The position numbers and the translations under genes are program-made. 64,000 nt of DNA, from the NCBI GenBank assembly GCA_034521445.1, contig JAXHMM010000003.1, forward strand, positions 1 through 64,000, given 5' to 3'. The notes below the pieces were generated by a model. That model was given only the letters and a program-made list of their open reading frames with translations. It had not been told where the DNA came from and did not search any database. Position 1 is the stretch's first letter; each line of letters begins with the position of its first letter. Origin of the DNA: Balneolaceae bacterium. GTDB taxonomy: Bacteria > Bacteroidota > Rhodothermia > Balneolales > Balneolaceae. Positions 7,362-17,650 of the stretch are shown here, piece by piece.

Positions 7362-8228
7362 CTAGACCTGTGCTTCCGTACCCAGGCTGCAGAGGCGTGC
7401 GCTGATCTCCCAGAGCTCTTCCGTCAGTTCGTTGTCGCGGGCCAGGGGATGGGGTTCCTGTTCCGAGCGATCCTTAAAGTAGCCCCCGGTCCGCTCCGGT
7501 ACTCTGTCGTCTTCGGCCAGCCACACGATTGTCTCCGCTCCCTTTTCGGGGCTGCGCATAAAGGGCCTTCCCAGGTTCCACGCCATGCGGGTGAGCCAGC
7601 CAGCCTCCTTGGTCAGGCGCGTATTCACCACGCCGGGGTGCATGGAGAATGCGCTGAGTGCGGTGCCGCGGGTCCGGCGGGCCAGTTCGTGTGTAAACAT
7701 GATGTTGCAGAGCTTGGACAGACCGTAGGCGCGGTAGGAAGACCAGCTGGTGTCCAGCTGCAGATTGCCCAGGTGGAAGGCCCCGGCGCCCGTACGGTGG
7801 GCGCCCGAGGAGACGGTGACAACCCGGCCGTCCGGGGCGGCGAGCAGCCGCTCCATGAGCAGGTTGGTCAGCAGGAAGGGGGCCAGGTGGTTGATGGCGA
7901 AGGTTTTCTCGACCCCGTCCAGGGTCTCCTCTCTGTGGCTGAGCACCGTGCCTGCGTTGTTGACCAGCACGTCTACCTGCTCGAACTTTGCGGCGATGTG
8001 GGAGGCAACCTCCCGTATTTCGTACTGCCAGGCGAAGTCGGCCAGCAGCACCTCCACGCCGCTGTTTCCGGTAGCCCGCACGATATCGTCCCGCGCCTTG
8101 AGGCCTCGTTCCTCGTTGCGGCAGATCATGACCAGATAGGCGCCGCGTGATGCGAAAGCTTGTGCCACCTCCTTTCCTATGCCTGCGTTGGCGCCCGTGA
8201 CTACGCAGAGTTTATTGGCAAGGTCCAT
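7362..8228 (-). CDS. Short-chain dehydrogenase/reductase
   Basis: This 288-residue protein has the classical SDR fold. The NAD(P) glycine motif TGANAGIG is near residues 11-18, the LLADFA acidic position follows strand 3, and NNAG is next. The catalytic Ser is in VTVSSGAH and the Tyr/Lys pair in YGLSK. The pattern resembles retinol-dehydrogenase/WW-domain-oxidoreductase-like SDRs (MHPGVVNTRL after the active site). The substrate cannot be told. The Met of MDLANKLCVVTG is chosen because the dinucleotide motif should start near residue 10; a GTG 24 codons upstream is open but unlikely. It is divergent from the GroES-like gene. Confidence 0.88.
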   Translation of the reverse strand: MDLANKLCVVTGANAGIGKEVAQAFASRGAYLVMICRNEERGLKARDDIVRATGNSGVEVLLADFAWQYEIREVASHIAAKFEQVDVLVNNAGTVLSHREETLDGVEKTFAINHLAPFLLTNLLMERLLAAPDGRVVTVSSGAHRTGAGAFHLGNLQLDTSWSSYRAYGLSKLCNIMFTHELARRTRGTALSAFSMHPGVVNTRLTKEAGWLTRMAWNLGRPFMRSPEKGAETIVWLAEDDRVPERTGGYFKDRSEQEPHPLARDNELTEELWEISARLCSLGTEAQV

Positions 8229-8369
8229 AACGGATGAAGTTTGTTTTCCGGTTGTTCCCTGTCTGGGTCGCCGCGGGCCCGTCCTGAGGCCGTCGGGCAC
8301 GGCGCTGTTCGATTTCTGGAATACAACTCGTACCTTGGATCATCTTATTGAACGAAAACCGGCAACTGA

Positions 8370-8744
8370 ATGATTCAAGACTACCTGAATTCCGTCGAAA
8401 AATTCGTCGTGGTGGGCGACCGCGTGCTTATCAAACCGCGCGATATGGAAATGCGTACCAAGAGCGGACTGGTGCTCCCGGCCACGGTGAAGGAGAAAGA
8501 GGAGATTCAAAGCGGTTACGTAATCAAGACGGGACCGGGCTATCCCATTCCCTCCCAGGAGGTGGACGAACCCTGGAAGGAGGATACCAGTAAAACGCGT
8601 TATATCGGCATGCAGGCCGAGGAGGGCGACCTGGCCATCTTTCTGAAGAGCCAGGCCCACGAAATAGAATTCGAACACGAAAAATACATGATTGTCCCCC
8701 ACGGGTCCGTTCTGCTGCTGATCCGGGAGGACATGGAGGTCTGA
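8370..8744 (+). CDS. GroES/Cpn10-family protein
   Basis: This 124-residue protein has the Cpn10 signature VVVGDRVLIKP near residues 13-23, a candidate mobile-loop region (MRTKSGLVLPATVKEKE) and a C-terminal VLLLIRE strand. Canonical GroES is about 95 residues and sits before groEL; here there is no groEL and the protein has an insertion (KTGPGYPIPSQEVDEPWKEDTSK). It may be a second co-chaperonin or a GroES-fold protein with another job. The next gene starts after one base, so the two are probably translated together. Confidence 0.85.
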   Translation: MIQDYLNSVEKFVVVGDRVLIKPRDMEMRTKSGLVLPATVKEKEEIQSGYVIKTGPGYPIPSQEVDEPWKEDTSKTRYIGMQAEEGDLAIFLKSQAHEIEFEHEKYMIVPHGSVLLLIREDMEV

Positions 8745-8745
8745 T

Positions 8746-9648
8746 ATGGACAGAAGACAATTTCTGGTTCGCGGTGCCCTGGCCGGGGCCGGCACCATGC
8801 TTCCCCTGCAAAAACTGGCCGCCCTGCATGCGGCGCGTCTGCCCATGGAGCGCTTTGTAACCCTGCGCCGGAACGTGGGTTACTTTACCGAACGGGGCGG
8901 TACTATCGGCTGGCTGGCCAATGGAGAGGCCCTGGCCGCGGTCGACTCGCAGTATCCTGAGTCGGCCAGGACCTTCCTGGATGGCTTCCAGGAGGAGTAC
9001 GGCGGCGCGCTCGACCTGCTGGTCAACACCCACCACCACGGGGACCATACGGCCGGCAACGCCGCGCTCCGCGAGGCAGCCCGCACCATTGCCGCGCATG
9101 AAAACGTGCCGGGGCTGATGCGGCAGGCCGCGGGCGAGGAAGAACCTCCGCCGGTACCCGACACCACCTATGCCCAGAGCTGGCAGACCGACCTGGGCGA
9201 CGAAACCCTTCACCTTCGTTATTTTGGCAGAGGACACACCAGCGGCGACTCCGTGGTTTACTTCGAGCAGGCCAACGTGGTGCATATGGGCGACCTGGTC
9301 TTCAATCGCATGAATCCCTATGCCGACCGGACGGCGGGCGCCTCCATTCACAACTGGATCACCATCCTGGACGTCGTGCGGGAGTGTTATCCCTCCGATG
9401 CCATCTTTGTATTCGGCCACGGCAAACCGGATTTCGGAGTGGAGGGTGACCGCGACGATGTGGCCGTGATGCGAAACTATCTGGAGACGATGGTGGAGCA
9501 CGTTCAAAAAGGCGTGCAGGCGGGCGAGAGCCGGGCCGAAGTTACTGATCTGGAGGTTATGGAGGGATTCGAGGAATTCCAGTACGCCGACTGGTGGACC
9601 CTCTCGCAGAATCTGGACGTAATCTATCAGGAGCTAACCGAGGATTGA
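8746..9648 (+). CDS. Tat-exported metallo-beta-lactamase-fold hydrolase
   Basis: This 300-residue protein begins MDRRQFLVRGALAGAG, a twin-arginine signal. The zinc motif THHHGDHTAG fits H-x-H-x-D-H. Further metal ligands are expected in YFGRGHTSGD, HMGDLVF and FGHGKPDF. This is the general metallo-beta-lactamase fold (glyoxalase II, quinoprotein-relay and lactonase families); the substrate is unclear. The Tat signal suggests the protein folds with its metals before export to the periplasm. It starts one base after the GroES-like gene. Confidence 0.9.
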   Translation: MDRRQFLVRGALAGAGTMLPLQKLAALHAARLPMERFVTLRRNVGYFTERGGTIGWLANGEALAAVDSQYPESARTFLDGFQEEYGGALDLLVNTHHHGDHTAGNAALREAARTIAAHENVPGLMRQAAGEEEPPPVPDTTYAQSWQTDLGDETLHLRYFGRGHTSGDSVVYFEQANVVHMGDLVFNRMNPYADRTAGASIHNWITILDVVRECYPSDAIFVFGHGKPDFGVEGDRDDVAVMRNYLETMVEHVQKGVQAGESRAEVTDLEVMEGFEEFQYADWWTLSQNLDVIYQELTED

Positions 9649-9857
9649 TGACAAACAGCCGAATCCGTACGGCAGATCAGCCGGGGTCATCTGCCCGTGA
9701 CAGCTCGACGGCTTCGACCTGCCGCGAGCAACGGCGCTGCGTCTATTGCGGTACCCGCGCCCCGGTGGTCTGGGTACACGGCCACGGACAGTGCGCCTCC
9801 TGCGGCATCAACGTAGAGGAGTGCTGCCGCGGTGAGCGTTGCAGGGGAGAATTGTAG
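9648..9857 (+). CDS. Small zinc-ribbon-like protein
   Basis: A 69-residue protein whose ATG overlaps the TGA of the upstream hydrolase gene, so it is probably coupled to it. The C-terminal half contains CVYCGTRAPVVWVHGHGQC followed by ASCGINVEECC. This is a C-x2-C...C-x2-C arrangement with additional Cys and His, consistent with a zinc ribbon. The N-terminal 30 residues are polar and probably disordered. Function unknown. Confidence 0.65.
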   Translation: MTNSRIRTADQPGSSARDSSTASTCREQRRCVYCGTRAPVVWVHGHGQCASCGINVEECCRGERCRGEL

Positions 9858-9865
9858 ACGGATTT

Positions 9866-10486
9866 CTAGTGCTTCGCCACTGAAAAGACCCGCTCGCAGA
9901 GATCCAGCTCATCGGAATTGTTGGAGGCGATGACCAGCATGTGGCCGCTGCTGCGAAACCGGGCGGCGATCTGCGCCACCAGACGCTGCCCCTCCTCGTC
10001 CAGGTTGCTTCCGGGTTCGTCCAGCAGCAGGATGTCGGGATCGTGGACCAGCGCGGAGGCCAGCCTGGCCCGCTGCTTCTGACCTGTTGACAGTTTGCCG
10101 AAGGGACGGTCGACGTGGCTGGCGAGTCCCACCCACTCCAGCAACGCGTCGGTGCGCCGGTCGTCGGGCCGCTCCTTCCTCAGCCGAAGAATAAAGGAGA
10201 GGTTTTCTCGCGGACTGAGCTCTCCGTAGAGCGAAATATAGGGCGCAGCGTAGCCCAACATCCTTTTGACCTCATTGTCTCCAAGGGGCGTTCCGTCCCT
10301 TAGCCACCCGAGGTCGCCGTCATCGGGTTTCAGAAGTCCCCCGATACAGCGAAGGAGGGTGGACTTGCCCGAGCCGTTGAGCCCGGCGATGCCGAGCGTG
10401 CCGCCGTCGTGTTTCAGGCTGAGTTCCCTGAAGACCGTATGGGAGCCGTAGGATTTGCGAAGGTTGCGGATCTGCAGTGCAAGCAT
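9866..10486 (-). CDS. ABC transporter ATP-binding protein, CcmA-like
   Basis: This 206-residue ATPase has Walker A GLNGSGKST, Q-loop near YAAPYISLYGELS, signature LSTGQKQR and Walker B DILLLDEP followed by the usual Asp and a late switch region. Size and the SPRENLSF segment resemble CcmA, the ATPase that with CcmB handles haem or apocytochrome during cytochrome c maturation. No permease is next to it, so the partner must be elsewhere. I take the Met of MLALQIRNL as start because upstream codons are atypical. It ends convergently 8 bp from the zinc-ribbon gene. Confidence 0.88.
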   Translation of the reverse strand: MLALQIRNLRKSYGSHTVFRELSLKHDGGTLGIAGLNGSGKSTLLRCIGGLLKPDDGDLGWLRDGTPLGDNEVKRMLGYAAPYISLYGELSPRENLSFILRLRKERPDDRRTDALLEWVGLASHVDRPFGKLSTGQKQRARLASALVHDPDILLLDEPGSNLDEEGQRLVAQIAARFRSSGHMLVIASNNSDELDLCERVFSVAKH

Positions 10487-10594
10487 GGCAGCAAGGTAAA
10501 AATCCGGCCGGAAAGCGCCAATTCGCATCGCACCCATCCTGCGCATGCACTGGTTGTTTTGCCAAGGCGAAGGCTATATATTTCCAAAAATTTC

Positions 10595-11926
10595 ATGGAC
10601 CGACTCATAGACGACATTACAGACCGTTTTCTCGACCGCCTGCCTGCCGACAGGCAGTATCATACAGCGGATGAGTTGCATAACCTGGAACTGCCCTCCT
10701 TTTTGAGGCAGCGACTTCTGCTGCAGGTGCGCCGCCGCCTGCTGGAATCCCTCAAGGCGCCCCGCACCCCGTGGGCCGATCTCCAGTCCGCTGAGGTCCA
10801 GCGACGGTGGGAGGACTATATGGAAAGCGCTGCTGCGTCGCTTCGCCTTCCTCAAAATCATGCCCGCGAGGAAATACGGGAAGCGGTGGAGGGCTGCCTG
10901 GAACTCCTTGTGCGGCCCCGCGAGGTCATTCCTCGTCTACTGTTCGGCAGCGAGCGAAAACTGGACCGCAGCCGTCTGGAGCGGCGCCTGTCGTGGCTGG
11001 TGGTCTATGTTCATTTTCACTCCCTGCTGCCCCGGTATATGGAGAAGAAGGAGCTGGAGTCTCTGGAACGTGAACGGTGCGCCTCCATCATCAGCCGGGC
11101 GGACCGCAGGTTCTGTCAGGGTTACGAGGCGGGGGACTGGATGGAGCTGCTCGATCCTCTTTTCGAACTGACAGGCGGCCGGGTTCCTTCCGGCCTGCTA
11201 GCCGATTTTTTCCGCGACAAGGAGATGGCCCACCGGGCCGAACGCATGCTGGAGTACGGCGACGACCTGGACCGCGAGGCGCTGCGCGGCCTCCTTTCCG
11301 GGCAGGAAGAAGCGCCATCACCTGCCGAAGAGCGGGAGCGGGAGGCGGCTTCCGGCTCGGAGAAATCTGCCGCCGTCGATCCCGGTTTGGCATCCGCAGA
11401 GGAGGGCAACGAATCACGCGAAGAGAGTCTTAACGCCTTATTTGCCGGAGATGAATCCGGGGATCCCGGGGAGCATGAAGTGCCGCGTCCCGATGCGGAA
11501 GTAGAACCGCCTGCCCCGGCGGTTGACGAGGAGGAGGAATCCACCCCCATGTGGATGCGCTACCTCGATCCCGATGAAGCCGAAGGCATGGAACATGAGC
11601 GCCGGGAGGAGGAAGACGAATCTGGAGATGATCCCGGAGCCGCCGAAGCGTCGCGGAACGGTAGCGGCCGAGCCGCGCGGCTCAGGAGTGTTCTGGAGTA
11701 TCGGCGCGACTATTTTGTAAATGAACTCTTCGGGGGCACGGGCGGAGCCTACGACCGGGCCCTGGAGGAGATAGCTTCCCGGGAAGACTGGCGAAGTGCC
11801 AGCCGGTATATCGAGCAGAAAATTTTCAAGCGTAACATGGTGGACCCGTATTCCGAACCAGCGGTGGATTTTACCGACCGTCTGCAGTCCTGGTTCATGA
11901 ATCCTTCCGACGACGAATCCCAATAA
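10595..11926 (+). CDS. Conserved hypothetical protein with acidic central linker
   Basis: This 443-residue cytosolic protein starts MDRLIDDITDRFLDRL. The N-terminal 220 residues are predicted helical and rich in Arg, Leu and Glu. The middle (about 230-350) is a low-complexity acidic stretch full of Glu, Asp, Ser and Pro. The C-terminal 80 residues (LEYRRDYFVNELFGG to PAVDFTDRLQSWF) form a second compact helical block. No family recognised. It sits 11 bp before the carboxylase gene pccB and may be co-transcribed with it. The palindrome at 10640-10657 lies inside its first codons. Confidence 0.75.
   Translation: MDRLIDDITDRFLDRLPADRQYHTADELHNLELPSFLRQRLLLQVRRRLLESLKAPRTPWADLQSAEVQRRWEDYMESAAASLRLPQNHAREEIREAVEGCLELLVRPREVIPRLLFGSERKLDRSRLERRLSWLVVYVHFHSLLPRYMEKKELESLERERCASIISRADRRFCQGYEAGDWMELLDPLFELTGGRVPSGLLADFFRDKEMAHRAERMLEYGDDLDREALRGLLSGQEEAPSPAEEREREAASGSEKSAAVDPGLASAEEGNESREESLNALFAGDESGDPGEHEVPRPDAEVEPPAPAVDEEEESTPMWMRYLDPDEAEGMEHERREEEDESGDDPGAAEASRNGSGRAARLRSVLEYRRDYFVNELFGGTGGAYDRALEEIASREDWRSASRYIEQKIFKRNMVDPYSEPAVDFTDRLQSWFMNPSDDESQ
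10640..10657. repeat. Short palindrome inside a coding region
   Basis: CTGCCTG-ccga-CAGGCAG has 7-bp perfect arms and lies within codons 16-21 of the hypothetical gene, encoding RLPADRQ. It resembles the short CTGCCTGC-type palindromes that are scattered in many Bacteroidota genomes, but only one copy was noticed here. Confidence 0.45.
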
Positions 11927-11937
11927 AATCAAATTAG

Positions 11938-13488
<1,551 letters not shown>

Positions 13489-13563
13489 CGCGCATCAGGC
13501 CCGGCTTCCTGCCGGTCTTACGTCCGCGGCGGAGAATGGCGTACTTTAAAAAGCAGCGATGCC

Positions 13564-14934
13564 ATGAACCTCTTCGACGAAGGTGCAGGCGGCGATCAGG
13601 ACGCTCCCCACATGGAGCCCGGGGCCAATCCCCACCAGCCGCTGGCCACCCGCATGCGCCCCCGCAGCCTGGACGAGTTCGTGGGACAGGAGCACGTGGT
13701 CGGGGAGGGCAAGATGCTGCACCGCATGATCGAAAGCGGGGTTATCGGCTCCATGGTCTTCTACGGTCCCCCGAGCTGCGGCAAGACCACCCTGGCCCAC
13801 GTGATATCGCGGGAGATTAACGCCCAGTTCGAAGTGCTAAACGCGGTGCTGGACGGCATCAAGGACCTGCGCCAGGTGGTGGATCGCGCGGAGACCTACC
13901 GCAAGATGAAAGACCGCAAGACCATCCTCTTCGTCGACGAGATCCACCGCTGGAACAAGGCCCAGCAGGACGCCCTGCTGCCCCACGTCGAGTCCGGCAT
14001 TATCACCCTCATCGGCGCCACCACCGAAAACCCCTTCTACTCCCTGGTGGGCCCCCTGCTCTCGCGTTGCCAGCTTTTTGAGCTCCACGATCTGACCACC
14101 GACGACGTACGGACGATGCTTGACCGGGCGCTGAAGGACGAGGAGCGGGGACTGGGCCGGAAGAAGGTGGCCATCACCGACCCGGCCCGCCGGCACCTGG
14201 CCGACTTTGCGGGCGGTGACATCCGTAATGCACTCAATGCCCTGGAGGTGGCGGTGCTGTCCAGCGAGTCCGACGGGGAGGGGGTCGTCCATATCGACCT
14301 GGAGGTGGCCAAAGAGTGCATACAGAAGCGGTCGGTGCGCTACGATGGCACCGGCGACGAACATTATCACTACGCTTCGGCCTTTATCAAGTCGATGCGC
14401 GGCTCCGACGTGGACGCCGCCCTCTACTGGATGGCGGCCATGCTGGAGGGGGGCGACGACCCTAATTTCATCTTCCGGCGCATGCTCATCCTGGCCTCGG
14501 AGGACGTGGGCATGGCCGATCCCTACGCCCTCACCATGGTCAACGCCGCTCACGAGGCCTTTACCAAGTGCGGTATGCCCGAGGGACTCTACTTCCTGGC
14601 CCATGCATGCATCTACCTGAGTCTGGCGCCCAAGAGCAGCAGCACCGGGGCCATCTTTTCGGTTCGCTCCCACCTCGGGGAAAAGGGTATCGGTCCGGTG
14701 CCCCCCTATCTGCGTGACAAGACCGCCAGCGGCAAGGAGTCGCGTTACCTGGGCGTGGAAAACGCCTCCGAAGACTACGACTACCCCCACAGCCATCCCC
14801 ACCACTGGACGCCCCAGCAGTACCTGCCCGAGGGACTGGAAAAGGCCTCCTGGTACGATCCCGGTACCATCGGCCGCGAAGGCAAACTCTGGGACCGCCT
14901 CCAAAAAATTAAACGGGAGTATATGCAGAAGTGA
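13564..14934 (+). CDS. rarA: Replication-associated recombination protein RarA/MgsA
   Basis: This 456-residue clamp-loader-like AAA+ ATPase acts at stalled replication forks with SSB. It shows [14 protein letters not shown], Walker [10 protein letters not shown], Walker [20 protein letters not shown], sensor 1 [11 protein letters not shown] and an arginine region in [10 protein letters not shown]. The C-terminal oligomerisation and DNA-binding half ([22 protein letters not shown]) is complete. The Ser in Walker A (usually G-x-GKT) is a mild variation. The start follows GCGATGCC; alternatives nearby are possible. It is convergent with the response-regulator gene, with a large inverted repeat between them. 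Confidence 0.95.
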   Translation: MNLFDEGAGGDQDAPHMEPGANPHQPLATRMRPRSLDEFVGQEHVVGEGKMLHRMIESGVIGSMVFYGPPSCGKTTLAHVISREINAQFEVLNAVLDGIKDLRQVVDRAETYRKMKDRKTILFVDEIHRWNKAQQDALLPHVESGIITLIGATTENPFYSLVGPLLSRCQLFELHDLTTDDVRTMLDRALKDEERGLGRKKVAITDPARRHLADFAGGDIRNALNALEVAVLSSESDGEGVVHIDLEVAKECIQKRSVRYDGTGDEHYHYASAFIKSMRGSDVDAALYWMAAMLEGGDDPNFIFRRMLILASEDVGMADPYALTMVNAAHEAFTKCGMPEGLYFLAHACIYLSLAPKSSSTGAIFSVRSHLGEKGIGPVPPYLRDKTASGKESRYLGVENASEDYDYPHSHPHHWTPQQYLPEGLEKASWYDPGTIGREGKLWDRLQKIKREYMQK

Positions 14935-14938
14935 GTAA

Positions 14939-15054
14939 GGTCCAGGAATCGTCCCATTTAGGCCTTAGGAATTTTTCAGGTGGGGCAGGGAAGAGGGAGT
15001 GGGAGTGGAAGTGGAAGAAAAAATCCACAAGCCCAAATGGGACGATACCTGGAC
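14939..15054. repeat. 116-bp inverted repeat between convergent genes
   Basis: The left arm begins GGTCCAGG-a-ATCGTCCCATTT (14939-14959) and the right arm ends AAATGGGACGAT-a-CCTGGACC (15034-15054). That is 20 of 21 bases paired, and the match continues imperfectly inward (GGCCTT/AAGCCC). The loop of about 65 nt is purine-rich on the plus strand. It fills the gap between rarA and the response-regulator gene almost exactly. It could be a bidirectional terminator or a small mobile element; there is no T-run directly after either arm. Confidence 0.7.
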
Positions 15055-15059
15055 CGAAC

Positions 15060-15764
15060 CTAACTCATCTTCAGCATATACCCCACCCCATGCAACGTCA
15101 CCAGGTACTTCGGGTCGTCCGGCTGCACTTCGATCTTGGACCTGAGCTTGGAGATGTGAACGTCCACGGTGCGCGTGTTGGTGCTGTACTCGTAGCGCCA
15201 GACATTCTCCAGCAGGGCATCGCGTGAAACCGGCTCGTTGGCGTGGGAGACCAGGTAGCGGATCAGCTCCACCTCGCGGGTGGTCAGCTCCGTCTCACCG
15301 TTGTCAGGATGGGAGGCCACGGCGTTCTTCAGATCCACATGGATGGGATCCAGATCCACCTCGTTGACAGGTTTCACCTTTGCGTACTTCTCGGAGCGCC
15401 TCAGACGCGCCTGGATGCGCGCCAGCAGCTCCTTTACGCCGAAGGGCTTGGTCATATAGTCATCGGCCCCGATGTTCAACCCGGTCACCTTGTCAATCTC
15501 CTGGTCGCGCGCGGTGAGCATGATGATGGGGAAGGTGTAGTTCAACTCGCGCACCTTCTTGCAGATGTCGTATCCACTCATACCGGGCAGCATGAGGTCG
15601 AGCACCATCAGGTCGGGATTCTCCCTTTTGACGATTTCGATCGACTTGTCCCCCTCTTCCGATACGAATACCTGGTAGCCCTCGTTTTCCAGAGTGTCCT
15701 GCAGTGTGAAGACCAGGCTGGGCTCGTCTTCGACGATCAGGATCTTTTTGGACTTATTCGGCAT
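15060..15764 (-). CDS. OmpR/PhoB-family response regulator
   Basis: This 234-residue protein has a receiver domain (1-120) with acidic pair EDE, phosphoacceptor Asp in LMVLDLMLPGMSGYD, Thr in IIMLTARD and Lys in MTKPFG. A winged-helix DNA-binding domain (about 140-234) follows, with LTTREVELIRYL and RTVDVHISKLRSKIE. It is the partner of the upstream histidine kinase: its start lies inside the last codons of that gene (11-bp overlap). Target genes cannot be told. Confidence 0.95.
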   Translation of the reverse strand: MPNKSKKILIVEDEPSLVFTLQDTLENEGYQVFVSEEGDKSIEIVKRENPDLMVLDLMLPGMSGYDICKKVRELNYTFPIIMLTARDQEIDKVTGLNIGADDYMTKPFGVKELLARIQARLRRSEKYAKVKPVNEVDLDPIHVDLKNAVASHPDNGETELTTREVELIRYLVSHANEPVSRDALLENVWRYEYSTNTRTVDVHISKLRSKIEVQPDDPKYLVTLHGVGYMLKMS

Positions 15765-17460
15765 ATTTTGGTTTTTCCTGGCTTATTTGGGAGGGCGTGT
15801 ATTCGGGGGTGCCGTCCCTGTATTCGTCCAGTTGTTGTTCGGGATTTACCAGTACCGGGAATCGCACCGTAAAGGTGGATCCCGTGGCCTGCTGACTTTT
15901 CACGGAGATGTCGCCGCCGTTCAGCTCCACCAGGTTCTTCACGATGGAGAGACCAAGGCCGTGTCCCTTGGTCTGGGCGGTCATGGCATCTTCGACCCGG
16001 TAGAACTTGTCGAATACGTGCTTCTGGGCCGATTTGGGAATGCCTACTCCGCTGTCCTGCACCTTCATAATAAGATTTTTATCGCGGTGATGTAAAGAGA
16101 TGTGAAGCTCTTTTTCGTCGTTGCTGTATTTGAGTGCGTTCTCGAGGAGATTCCCAACGATGGTTTCAAAGCTGTCGGTGTCGATCATGCACATGGGCAC
16201 CTGGGCGTCGATGTCGGTGGTCAGCTGGAAACCTTTGCCGGTAATGTAGGCCTCGTTTTCCTTGAGGTAGCGCTCGAGCACGTCGTTCAGATAAACCGGT
16301 TTGGGCTCGATGAGGGCCTGTCCCGCGTCGGCCTTGGCCACGTCCAGCAGCTTTTCAATCATCTTGCGTAGGCGAATGGCCTCGCTGTAGATGTGGTTGC
16401 CATAGGATTTCAGCCTATTCTGGTCGTCTACGCGACCGTCGGCCAGATTTTCCCCGGCCGCCTGCATCACAGCCAGCGGGGTCTTCAGCTCGTGGGTGAC
16501 GTTGGCCAGGAATCCCGCCTGCCGCTGGGCCAGGGAGCGCTCGCGCTGGGCGGTATAGAACATGAAGACCAGGGCGCCCAGCAATAGCAGTACCGCTACC
16601 CCGAGCACCACCAGGTTCTTGATAAAGGAGGAGTTGGCGGCCGCTGTGGCGGCGTCGTTGGTAACCTGCACCTCCAGCGCCCACCCGTCAAAGGTCTCGG
16701 GGAAGGATTGCCAGATGTCAATTTTGTCCCTGCGGTATTCTTCACTGGTGTTGGAGGCGATGATCTCGTTGCGGGTCCAGTCGCGGATCCAGACGTTCAT
16801 ACCCTCGTCGCCGTCCCCCAAGTGGCGCCGGATGGAGTGTGGAAGTTCTTTCTGGACCAGCACTGTACGGTTGATGGGGAAGTGTAAATAGCCGAAGACG
16901 TTGCGCTCGTTTACGTTGAAGAGCGCCAGGTTCAGGCTGCGGTGGGTGTCAAAGATGTAGTTCCTGGTGCTGGAGAAATCCGATATCACCGAATTCATGT
17001 TGTTCCGGGCGAAGCTGAGTCCGTCGCATACGGACTCAGGGACCTGCCCTACACTTTCAAAGCTGTTGCTGTCCGCCCGGTAACGCAGGATGGTCCCTCC
17101 TGTCTCCGAACAGGGAATACCGTTTCCGGGCATGAAATAGATGCCGTTGTAGATCGCCTCTTCGTCCACCTCCTGCATAATTTCGTTCACGTCATCGGGG
17201 AAGCGGCGATTTTGGCGGAACTGGTCCTCCACCTGTTCCATGTCGACACGGTTCATGCCCTCGAAGGGTTCCAGGAAAAGCCGGTAACGCACCCGGTCGG
17301 CGAACTCCAGGATCTGCAGCTCTTTAGACTCACGGTTGAATTCCAGCGTACTCTCCTTGAGCTGCATCAGCGAGTAGACATTCATCCCCGTCAGGCCGAT
17401 GATCGCTATGATACCGGCCGCCAGGAGAATCCAGCGGGTGGAAAAGAATTTCGATTTCAT
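15754..17460 (-). CDS. Membrane sensor histidine kinase
   Basis: This 568-residue kinase has TM1 at about 9-31, a long periplasmic sensor region (35-285) of unrecognised fold, and TM2 around VVLGVAVLLLLGALVFMFY. The cytoplasmic kinase has the H-box ANVTHELKTPLAVMQ, N-box NLLENALKYS, G1 DSGVGIP, F-box and G2 HGLGLSIV. It phosphorylates the response regulator encoded just downstream with an 11-bp overlap. The sensor has two Cys (GIPCSETGG and PESVCDGL) that might form a disulphide. The signal is unknown. Confidence 0.95.
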   Translation of the reverse strand: MKSKFFSTRWILLAAGIIAIIGLTGMNVYSLMQLKESTLEFNRESKELQILEFADRVRYRLFLEPFEGMNRVDMEQVEDQFRQNRRFPDDVNEIMQEVDEEAIYNGIYFMPGNGIPCSETGGTILRYRADSNSFESVGQVPESVCDGLSFARNNMNSVISDFSSTRNYIFDTHRSLNLALFNVNERNVFGYLHFPINRTVLVQKELPHSIRRHLGDGDEGMNVWIRDWTRNEIIASNTSEEYRRDKIDIWQSFPETFDGWALEVQVTNDAATAAANSSFIKNLVVLGVAVLLLLGALVFMFYTAQRERSLAQRQAGFLANVTHELKTPLAVMQAAGENLADGRVDDQNRLKSYGNHIYSEAIRLRKMIEKLLDVAKADAGQALIEPKPVYLNDVLERYLKENEAYITGKGFQLTTDIDAQVPMCMIDTDSFETIVGNLLENALKYSNDEKELHISLHHRDKNLIMKVQDSGVGIPKSAQKHVFDKFYRVEDAMTAQTKGHGLGLSIVKNLVELNGGDISVKSQQATGSTFTVRFPVLVNPEQQLDEYRDGTPEYTPSQISQEKPKYAE

Positions 17461-17650
17461 AAATTAAACGGATTTACGGGACCGCTGGTGCGGTTTGTAC
17501 GGCATATCATTCAAGGTACTAATTCTAGACGGACGCGCAGGGCCAAAGATAGGTCCTTTTACGATATTTTATAAAAAATACAAGCTTTAAATGCCCGCTG
17601 CCCGTGTGGAGCGCGTCTACGTTTTGTGTGCCCTCGAGCTCCCCTGCCTC

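Noticed and set aside
8370-8744. Main groES gene
   Set aside because: It is longer than GroES, carries an insertion and has no groEL neighbour, so it is called only a GroES-family protein.
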